NCBI GenBank assembly: GCA_036338025.1
Contig: JAYZDB010000293.1
Coordinates: 1 to 18,641 of the forward strand
Direction of reading: 5' to 3'
Source of the DNA: JAYZDB01 sp036338025
Lineage (GTDB): Bacteria; Planctomycetota; UBA1135; UBA2386
DNA length: 18,641 bases
The notes under the pieces are model-generated. The model searched no databases. It had not been told where the DNA came from and worked only from the letters and a program-made list of their open reading frames with translations. Position 1 is the stretch's first letter; every line of letters starts with the position of its first letter. A program made the translations under genes and the position numbers. This document shows positions 1-5,520 of this stretch, one piece after another.

Positions 1-378
1 CAGATCAAGGTCGAAGGTGTCGACAAGGGTCTAGGCCAGGTGCATGAGGATGCCGCCGAGATTCTCGATGGCGTCCGTACGCTGGTGCGTCGGGCCGCCC
101 ACCCCGTCGACCCGGGGGGGGCGGTGGTGGGTGTGCATGGCGAGGTGCAGATCTCAGCGGGCCAGCGGGTCTGCGCCATCGTCGAGGAGCGGCTGTTCCA
201 ACTCGGCTACAACAAGCTCAGCATCCTGACCGATCTGACCGGGGTGCAACTCGAGGAACAGGTGGCCGTGCGGGTTGAATGCGAGAAGAACGGGATGCCC
301 TGCAAGGGCTCCGTGGTGACGCGAAACGGCTCGATCGTCGAGGTCGATGTCCACTCGGTCGTGAAGATGTTCCCGTAG
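1..378 (+). CDS. C-terminal part of an unrecognised protein (5' end outside window)
   Basis: The frame is open from base 1 to a TAG stop at 376-378 and gives about 125 residues with no start required inside the window; a GTG at 40 exists, but nothing supports it over an upstream start. The visible part has an alternating hydrophobic pattern (VVGVHGEVQI, KLSILTDLTGV, VAVRVEC) and ends SIVEVDVHSVVKMFP, which looks like a mixed alpha/beta domain with three cysteines (in RVCAI, VECEK and MPCKG). I do not recognise the family. It lies 74 bp upstream of asnS on the same strand, so co-transcription is possible, although a candidate promoter sits between them. No transmembrane helix is visible in this part. 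That it is coding is fairly sure from the codon-like composition and lack of stops; its role is unknown. Confidence 0.6.
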   Translation, partial: QIKVEGVDKGLGQVHEDAAEILDGVRTLVRRAAHPVDPGGAVVGVHGEVQISAGQRVCAIVEERLFQLGYNKLSILTDLTGVQLEEQVAVRVECEKNGMPCKGSVVTRNGSIVEVDVHSVVKMFP

Positions 379-394
379 CGGCTGGCGATCCAGG

Positions 395-423
395 TTGAGC
401 TTGACGGGAAGACTCGTTCTACT
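395..423 (+). promoter_or_regulatory. Candidate sigma70-type promoter for asnS
   Basis: TTGAGC at 395-400 and TCTACT at 418-423 are separated by 17 bp, each matching 4 of 6 consensus bases. Transcription would begin near 430, giving a leader of about 23 nt before the asnS ATG at 453. The match is modest and could be chance; TTGACG at 401-406 is a better -35 alone but has no correctly spaced -10. Confidence 0.28.
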
Positions 424-452
424 AGCTGGCGAATCCCACCCAAGAGCCTCCG

Positions 453-1775
453 ATGACCCAACAGACCTTTGACGGCCAGCAGGCCGTCAGTATTCGTAAC
501 CTCAAAGCCCACGTAGGGGAGACCGTCCTGATCCAGGGCTGGCTCTACAACATGCGCAGCAAGGGCAAGCTCCATTTCCTGCAAGTAAGGGATGGCTCGG
601 GAGTCGTGCAGGCCGTGATGTTCAAGGGCAACGTCAGTGTGGAGGACTTCGAAGCGGCCAGTAGTCTCACGCAAGAGTCGAGCCTGCGGGTGATCGGCGA
701 AGTCAAGGAGGACGAGCGCTCACCCGGCGGTGTCGAGATCGGAGTCAGCAAGATCGATGTGGTGCAGCTCGCCGAGCCATATCCGATCACGCCCAAGGAA
801 CACGGTACCGGGTTCTTGATGCAGCACCGTCACCTGTGGCTGCGTTCCAGCAAGCAGTCGGCGATCCTGCGGATCCGAGACACGGTGATCCGCGCGATTC
901 GTGATTTCTTTCATCAGCGTGAATTTGCCTGTGTGGACTCGCCGATGTTTACCCCGAGTGCATGCGAAGGCACCTCGACCCTGTTCGAGGTCGGCTACTT
1001 CGACGACACCGCCTACCTGACCCAGTCCGGCCAACTCTATGCAGAGGCCAGCGCGATGGCGTTGGGCAAGGTCTATACCTTTGGACCGACGTTCCGAGCT
1101 GAGAAGAGCAAGACCCGCCGGCACCTCACCGAGTTTTGGATGGTGGAGCCGGAGGCGGCCTACTACGACCTCGAAGACGTGATGAACCTCGCCGAGGACT
1201 TGGTGGCCGCCACCGTGACCCGGGTTCTGGAGGAGCGGCGTGAGGACCTCGAGGTTTTGGAGCGCGACATCAGCAAGCTCGAACCGGCGTCCAGCGCGCC
1301 GTTTCCTCGGATTAGCTATGACGAGGCGGTCAAGATCCTGCACCAGGACGGGCACACCGACTTCAAGCACGGCGAAGACTTCGGGGCTCCGCACGAGACG
1401 GCGATCGGTGAGCACTTCGACCGGCCGGTGATGGTCTACAACTGGCCAGCGGCGATCAAGGCGTTCTACATGAAGCGCGACCCGGACAACCCAGAAGTTG
1501 CGCTCGGTGTCGACATGATCTCAAGCGAGGGCTACGGCGAGTTGATCGGCGGCGCGCAGCGTGAGGATGACCTCGCGACTCTGCAACAGCGCATCGCCGA
1601 GCACGATCTACCCGAGGAGGCGTTTAGCTGGTTCAACGACCTGCGTCGCTACGGCAGCGTTCCGCACGGTGGCTTCGGACTCGGGTTGGAGCGGACCATC
1701 GCTTGGATCACCGGGGTCGATCATCTGCGCCAGTGCATTCCGTTTCCGCGGATGCTCGACAAGATCTACCCTTGA
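453..1775 (+). CDS. asnS: Asparaginyl-tRNA synthetase (class IIb)
   Basis: This enzyme charges tRNA-Asn with asparagine in the cytoplasm using ATP. The 440-residue length is normal for bacterial AsnRS. Residues about 20-106 form the N-terminal OB-fold anticodon-binding domain (VLIQGWLYNMRSKGKLHFLQ, then VRDGSGVVQAV). The class II catalytic core follows: motif 2 at about 214-234 (FRAEKSKTRRHLTEFWMVEP) and motif 3 at about 407-421 (GFGLGLERTIAWITG), ending in the typical PFPRMLDKIYP tail. The RRHLTEFWMVEPE form of motif 2 separates AsnRS from AspRS, which has an RxDRQxEFTQ-type motif. The ATG at 453 begins shortly before the OB fold, as expected; only a weak AAGAG precedes it. Its stop lies 10 bp from the stop of the convergent helicase gene. 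Presence of asnS implies direct Asn-tRNA formation; whether an amidotransferase route also exists cannot be seen here. Confidence 0.96.
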   Translation: MTQQTFDGQQAVSIRNLKAHVGETVLIQGWLYNMRSKGKLHFLQVRDGSGVVQAVMFKGNVSVEDFEAASSLTQESSLRVIGEVKEDERSPGGVEIGVSKIDVVQLAEPYPITPKEHGTGFLMQHRHLWLRSSKQSAILRIRDTVIRAIRDFFHQREFACVDSPMFTPSACEGTSTLFEVGYFDDTAYLTQSGQLYAEASAMALGKVYTFGPTFRAEKSKTRRHLTEFWMVEPEAAYYDLEDVMNLAEDLVAATVTRVLEERREDLEVLERDISKLEPASSAPFPRISYDEAVKILHQDGHTDFKHGEDFGAPHETAIGEHFDRPVMVYNWPAAIKAFYMKRDPDNPEVALGVDMISSEGYGELIGGAQREDDLATLQQRIAEHDLPEEAFSWFNDLRRYGSVPHGGFGLGLERTIAWITGVDHLRQCIPFPRMLDKIYP

Positions 1776-1785
1776 TCGACGCGCT

Positions 1786-3804
1786 CTAGCCGAGTTCGAA
1801 CTGACGCTTGGCGTCGACGACGTCGCGGTTGATGCTGACTCCCGCCTCCGCGAGGCGGTCGTGTACCGTGAATTCACGACCCAGGGCGAGGCGGAGTTGG
1901 CGCATCATCTGGACCGCCATTCGCATGGTGCGCACGAAGTCACCGCCGTCCTGACCGGCCAGGTACTCGACCTTTTCGAGCGATTCACCTCGGCTCCAGG
2001 CATCGGTGGCGGCCGAAATCGCGAAGCTCGGTTGCTTGATGGGGAATTCGAAACCGGCGCGTAGTTCCAGGCTGACAAAGCGGTTGACGGCTTTCTCGAT
2101 GTCACGTGAGAGGCCGCGCAGGACCTTGCGCTCGGTACCGGGGGCCGAGTCACGGCGGCGCTCCTCGTGGACCAGGGCGGTGAAGGTGGCCGCCAGTTGA
2201 TGCATGTCCATCCGATCGAGCACGCCAGAGAATAGCAGTTCAGTGACCTGGATCTCGTAGCCATTGATCTTGCGGGCGAGGCGGCCGCGGGGTAGCAGGC
2301 CTTCCCCGTCCAGGTAGCCGGCGTCGGTCAGGACCTGCAATCGCGCGCGCAAGGCGGCGCGTTCACGGTTGCGGATCTTGTCGCGTTTCTTCTTGCTGCC
2401 GGTTGCTGCCTGGAAGGCGGCGAAGGAACGATCGTAGGCCTCCATGAGTTGGCCACCGAGGTGCTCGTAGAGGTTCAGGATGGTCGAATATGACATGTTG
2501 AACTTCGACACGATGGGCTCGACCTTGCCCCCGAACAGGTTCCCTAGCGGCGCATCGTCGAGATCTTCGTCATCCATGATTGACACAATCAGACCCTCGT
2601 CATCGATGCCCTGGCGGCCCGCGCGGCCCGCCATCTGCATGTAGTCGCGAGCCTTCATGTAGTCGAACGAGATGCCGTCGAATTTCCGGAGGCTGTCGAA
2701 TACCACCGTGCGAGCTGGCATGTTGATTCCCAGAGCGAAGGTCTCGGTGGTGAACAGCAGTTGCAGCAGGCCGGAGGTGAACAATCGTTCGACGACCTCC
2801 TTGTGGATCGGCAACATGCCAGCGTGGTGGTAGCCGACTCCGCGCAGACAGCGGTTGAGGATCTCCTGAAGTTCGGGATCGGTTTCGACCTTGAGTTCAA
2901 AGGTGTCGCACAATTCGTAGAACAGATTCTCGATACGGTCGCGCTGCTTGCCCGATAGCAGTCGGCGGTGCCTGTTGTGCTGGGCCTTGATCTCGCATTC
3001 CTTGCGACTGAAGCAGAAGAACAGCACCGGCATCAGGTCTTCGTCTTGGATGTAATCGAGCACCTGGCCGGTCGATAGTTGCGCAAATCGCGGCAGTCGT
3101 CGTTTGCGAAAGCGGTCCGAGCCGCGTTGGCCGGGGCGTCCCCGTCGGTCGTGGTCCTTGCGTCGGCGATTTTCCCGCTTGACCGTGTCGCTGGCGCGCT
3201 TGCGCTGCGCCATGTTGAAGATCCCGACGCTGGGGTGCGCCAGTTGGTGTACGAGCGGGACCGGGCGCTTGTCGTGGTGGATGATTTCGAGTTCGTGCGA
3301 CCTCAGGTCCTCGATCCAGCCGCCAAACTGTTGGAGATTGGCGATGGTGGCCGACAGGCCGACGAATCGGATGTGTTCCGGGGCGAAGATCAGGCTCTCT
3401 TCCCACACGGTCCCTCGATCGCGGTCGTCGATGAAGTGGATTTCGTCGAAGATCACGAAGTCGAGATCGTTGAATCGCTCTGGATCCTCGAACACCGAGT
3501 TGCGGAAGATCTCGGTCGTCATGATCACCAGCGGCGCATGTCCCTCGAGGCTCAGGTCACCGGTCATCAGTCCGACGTTCAGTCCGTCGGCTTTGAAGTC
3601 GCGGTACTTCTGGTTGCTCAGAGCCTTGATCGGGCTGGTGTAGATTACTTTGCGCCCAGCCTTCATGGCTTGATCGATCGCATACTCGGCGACCAGCGTC
3701 TTGCCGGCGCCGGTTGGCGCCGACACCAAGACGTTTTTGTTGGTGCGCAGCGCCTTTGCCGCCTGCACCTGGAAGGCATTGAGCTCGTAACCCTTGAATT
3801 TCAT
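1786..3804 (-). CDS. Ski2/Mtr4/HelY-type DExH-box RNA helicase
   Basis: Superfamily 2 helicase predicted to unwind RNA with ATP, probably in RNA turnover or ribosomal RNA processing. Motifs in order: Q-like N-terminus (FQVQAAKAL, 11-19), Walker A APTGAGKT (29-36), Ia/Ib (SPIKALSNQKYRDF and TTEIF), DEIH (120-123), motif III SAT (151-153), motif V region (TETFALGINMPARTVVF, about 353-369) and motif VI QMAGRAGRQG (390-399). The C-terminal 200 residues match the helical region of this family (REFTVHDRLAEAGVSINRDVVDAK near the end). At 672 residues it is shorter than actinobacterial HelY or eukaryotic Ski2, so accessory arch-type insertions are probably absent. A very basic segment at about 201-238 (RKR, ENRRRKDHDRRGRPGQR, RFRKRR) sits between the two RecA domains. 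ATG is at 3804-3802 on the minus strand, with no strong ribosome site. It is transcribed alone, convergent with asnS and divergent from the 85-residue gene. Confidence 0.92.
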   Translation of the reverse strand: MKFKGYELNAFQVQAAKALRTNKNVLVSAPTGAGKTLVAEYAIDQAMKAGRKVIYTSPIKALSNQKYRDFKADGLNVGLMTGDLSLEGHAPLVIMTTEIFRNSVFEDPERFNDLDFVIFDEIHFIDDRDRGTVWEESLIFAPEHIRFVGLSATIANLQQFGGWIEDLRSHELEIIHHDKRPVPLVHQLAHPSVGIFNMAQRKRASDTVKRENRRRKDHDRRGRPGQRGSDRFRKRRLPRFAQLSTGQVLDYIQDEDLMPVLFFCFSRKECEIKAQHNRHRRLLSGKQRDRIENLFYELCDTFELKVETDPELQEILNRCLRGVGYHHAGMLPIHKEVVERLFTSGLLQLLFTTETFALGINMPARTVVFDSLRKFDGISFDYMKARDYMQMAGRAGRQGIDDEGLIVSIMDDEDLDDAPLGNLFGGKVEPIVSKFNMSYSTILNLYEHLGGQLMEAYDRSFAAFQAATGSKKKRDKIRNRERAALRARLQVLTDAGYLDGEGLLPRGRLARKINGYEIQVTELLFSGVLDRMDMHQLAATFTALVHEERRRDSAPGTERKVLRGLSRDIEKAVNRFVSLELRAGFEFPIKQPSFAISAATDAWSRGESLEKVEYLAGQDGGDFVRTMRMAVQMMRQLRLALGREFTVHDRLAEAGVSINRDVVDAKRQFELG

Positions 3805-3945
3805 GCGCGGATCCCGCCCCGGTCCGGTCTGGGAGGGTCGAAAAACGACTCTGCAGGCCGCCTGCTCAGCGGGATTGTGGATTGCGTGTGGAATTCCTGT
3901 GGGGACATTTGTTGCGCCTCTAGGTGTCGTGGTTCATGGCTTTCG

Positions 3946-3973
3946 TTGCAACCAGATATGCAAGGGCTATGCT
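3946..3973 (+). promoter_or_regulatory. Candidate promoter of the 85-residue gene
   Basis: TTGCAA at 3946-3951 and TATGCT at 3968-3973 are 16 bp apart, each matching 4 of 6 sigma70 consensus bases. A start near 3980 would leave a leader of roughly 87 nt before the ATG at 4067. The -10 hexamer lies inside the left arm of the 9-bp inverted repeat, so a protein bound there would overlap the promoter. Confidence 0.35.
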
Positions 3974-4019
3974 GTGGTGCTCCATGAGTTTTCGGGCCTC
4001 GCCAGGCGGTGCATAGCCC
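3964..4019. repeat. Perfect 9-bp inverted repeat, 38-bp spacer
   Basis: GGGCTATGC at 3964-3972 is the exact reverse complement of GCATAGCCC at 4011-4019. The spacer is 38 bp and contains a GC-rich part (around 3993-4009) that could form an inner hairpin. It could act as DNA half-sites for a regulator, since it overlaps the candidate -10, or as an RNA stem if transcription starts upstream of 3964. Which of these, if either, cannot be told from the sequence. Confidence 0.45.
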
Positions 4020-4049
4020 CTCATACAACAACCACGTCGAAACAGACCA

Positions 4050-4064
4050 CACCTAGGGAGGTGG
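4050..4064 (+). promoter_or_regulatory. Strong Shine-Dalgarno in a self-complementary context
   Basis: AGGGAGGTGG at 4055-4064 is one of only two strong ribosome binding sites in the window; it decides the ATG at 4067. CACCT at 4050-4054 can pair with AGGTG at 4059-4063 across a 4-nt AGGG loop, and ACCAC at 4046-4050 can alternatively pair with GTGGT at 4061-4065. Either fold would hide the site from the ribosome. Confidence 0.55.
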
Positions 4065-4066
4065 TA

Positions 4067-4324
4067 ATGGAAAAGTTAGCTGACAGCAACCTCGGGAGCT
4101 TCGTGCACCGTCGGATGTCTCAAGTCAAGGTTCTCTCGCGTCTCCTCGAACATGAGTTGAGCAGTACAAAGGGCCAGGATCTCACTCTCGATCGGAGCCT
4201 GGTCGAAAACGTGCTCGACACCATCGAAATCTTCGTCGAGGATTTTGAAGTCGCTCGCGGTGGCAAGACCCCTGGCAAGCGCGTCCAGGCCGACGCCAAG
4301 CCGGCCGTTACCCGCCTCAACTGA
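4067..4324 (+). CDS. Small protein of unknown function (85 residues)
   Basis: The start is fixed by the strong ribosome site three bases upstream of ATG 4067; a longer reading back to 3794 is possible but would run through the promoter and leader. The product is 85 residues, soluble-looking and probably mostly helical: a first helix around SFVHRRMSQVKVLSRLLEHE (11-30), then DLTLDRSLVENVLDTIEIFVED (38-59), and a basic, Pro/Lys-containing tail (RGGKTPGKRVQADAKPAVTRLN). There is no signal peptide, transmembrane segment or cysteine. I do not recognise a family. It appears to be a single-gene unit between a divergent helicase and a downstream gene with its own candidate promoter. The strong ribosome site suggests it may be well expressed or translationally controlled. 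Confidence 0.72.
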   Translation: MEKLADSNLGSFVHRRMSQVKVLSRLLEHELSSTKGQDLTLDRSLVENVLDTIEIFVEDFEVARGGKTPGKRVQADAKPAVTRLN

Positions 4325-4359
4325 GCTGAGACGGCCACCCACGTCGCGCCCAGCCCGAC

Positions 4360-4378
4360 TGCGAGGTTTGTCCTCGTA
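4360..4378 (+). terminator. Possible terminator-like hairpin after the 85-residue gene
   Basis: TGCGAGG at 4360-4366 pairs with CCTCGTA at 4372-4378 (7 bp including one G-U pair, 5-nt loop TTTGT), 36 bp after the stop. No T-run follows, so a standard intrinsic terminator is not shown; it may be a 3'-end stabilising or Rho-related hairpin, or chance. The remainder of the spacer 4325-4553 holds the promoter candidate below and nothing else I can identify. Confidence 0.22.
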
Positions 4379-4488
4379 CTTGCCAAACGCCGAGGTGCTC
4401 CGGCACCGATCCGTGCTTGGGAAGGTCGGCTGGGCGCGGCCATGTACGGTGTCGCCGACGGCGCGATGGCCTTCACAAGGCTTGGTCG

Positions 4489-4517
4489 CTGACAAGGGTG
4501 GCGCAGTACAGTACAAC
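4489..4517 (+). promoter_or_regulatory. Candidate promoter for the FtsQ-like gene and kinase operon
   Basis: CTGACA at 4489-4494 (5 of 6 consensus bases) and TACAAC at 4512-4517 (4 of 6) are 17 bp apart. Transcription would start near 4524, about 30 nt before the ATG at 4554. It is the best-spaced -35/-10 pair upstream of the gene run that starts at 4554. Confidence 0.4.
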
Positions 4518-4553
4518 ACGAGTCCGGCAGCACCGCCGATCTGACTGAGCCTC

Positions 4554-5477
4554 ATGGCACCTTGGGTCATCCGAATCGTTGTTCTCGCGACCACCACGGT
4601 GGTTTTGTGGTTCTTCGCACCACAGGCCTACCAGGCCTTGGCGGCGCGCATCGGTGAGCCGGGTCCGATGGTCGATCTGGATCGGGTTGCCCTGCGCGAC
4701 GCGCCGTCTTGGCTGCGGACCAACCCGGTCTTGGTGCGCTCAGCGCTGTCGGAGCTTTCACCGGTGTTGCGAGGCGAGTTTCGTCAGGACGACGCTGCCG
4801 GCCTGGCGCAGGTTGTCGCCGCCTTGCAGGAACTCTCCTGGGTCGAGTCGGCGGCACTTCGACCATCCCACCCTGATCGTTTGCAGTTGGCTCTGGAGTT
4901 GCGCCGCCCGGGTCTTGAGGTGGTGCCTGAGGGGCTGGCGGCCGGGCGGATCAACCCGGTGTTGGTGTCCGCGGCGGGGATCTGTATCCGATGCGAGCCT
5001 GGGTCTGCTCCGAGTGGATTGCCGGTGTGTCGACTCCTCGATGGCGTACTGCCGGGCTCTCTTCCTATCTACCAGATTGGTGAGGAGCACCCGGATCCCC
5101 GGGTATTGTCGGCCGCCAGCGCCGCCGTCGAGTGGCGGGACCAGGTGCGGACGCGACACCCGGCGATGCCGGAGCTGATCGAGGTGGATGCCAGCAACCT
5201 CGGATACCGGCTGCTGGCCGACCCTAACTACAGTGAGATCTGCGTTGTGTTGCGCCGGCAGGATGGTGGAGCGACCCGGCTGGCCTACGGGCACCCCCCG
5301 GGGAGCCCCTATCCTCGCGTTGCCATCGAGGACAAGCTGAAGGTACTGGGCAAGATCCTGGCTCGATATCCCGGTCTCAATGGACTTGACAAAGGGGATT
5401 TGAGATTCGTCAACCTATGGGAGAATTGGTTGCGTCCCCGTCCTCCGTCTGGCTCCCAGTCGACCGCGCCGAAGTAG
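4554..5477 (+). CDS. Divergent FtsQ/POTRA-like single-pass membrane protein
   Basis: A 307-residue protein with one N-terminal transmembrane helix (about 4-25) and an outside domain of about 270 residues, the layout of FtsQ/DivIB, which links early and late divisome parts. The stretch LQELSWVESAALRPSHPDRL (91-110) followed by LALELRRPGLEV (112-123) and LVSAAGICI (137-145) resembles the FtsQ pattern 'lpWVxxaxVrrxxPdtLxixvxERxPxA...vdxxGxxf'. A later LGKILARYPGLNGL with DLRFVNL (265-288) resembles the C-terminal part of FtsQ. Three cysteines (143, 147 and 159) lie in an insertion. The ATG at 4554 precedes the membrane helix directly; the ribosome site is weak. No mur or ftsA/ftsZ genes are near, so this is either a divergent FtsQ paralogue or another POTRA-like protein. 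It ends 43 bp before the kinase gene and is likely co-transcribed with it. Confidence 0.6.
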   Translation: MAPWVIRIVVLATTTVVLWFFAPQAYQALAARIGEPGPMVDLDRVALRDAPSWLRTNPVLVRSALSELSPVLRGEFRQDDAAGLAQVVAALQELSWVESAALRPSHPDRLQLALELRRPGLEVVPEGLAAGRINPVLVSAAGICIRCEPGSAPSGLPVCRLLDGVLPGSLPIYQIGEEHPDPRVLSAASAAVEWRDQVRTRHPAMPELIEVDASNLGYRLLADPNYSEICVVLRRQDGGATRLAYGHPPGSPYPRVAIEDKLKVLGKILARYPGLNGLDKGDLRFVNLWENWLRPRPPSGSQSTAPK

Positions 5478-5520
5478 GCCGGCGATCGGGGCGACGGCGG
5501 CCGGGCAACGGGTCACCGGC

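Larger units (their letters stand above)
3805..4066. other. Divergent intergenic region with structured leader
   Basis: These 262 bp separate the minus-strand helicase from the plus-strand 85-residue gene. They hold a candidate plus-strand promoter (3946-3973), a perfect 9-bp inverted repeat (3964-3972 with 4011-4019), and a Shine-Dalgarno hairpin next to the ATG. Small GC hairpins also occur near the helicase start (GCAGG at 3853-3857 with CCTGC at 3861-3865; GTCG at 3837-3840 with CGAC at 3846-3849). I found no convincing promoter for the helicase on the minus strand. Confidence 0.5.

Noticed and set aside
3079..3987. Plus-strand open frame (302 codons) antisense to the helicase
   Set aside because: It covers conserved helicase motifs on the other strand, has no recognisable domain, and would run through the promoter region of the 85-residue gene.
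3794..4066. Upstream ATG at 3794 for the 85-residue gene
   Set aside because: It would add 91 residues running across the likely promoter and leader, while a very strong ribosome site precedes ATG 4067.
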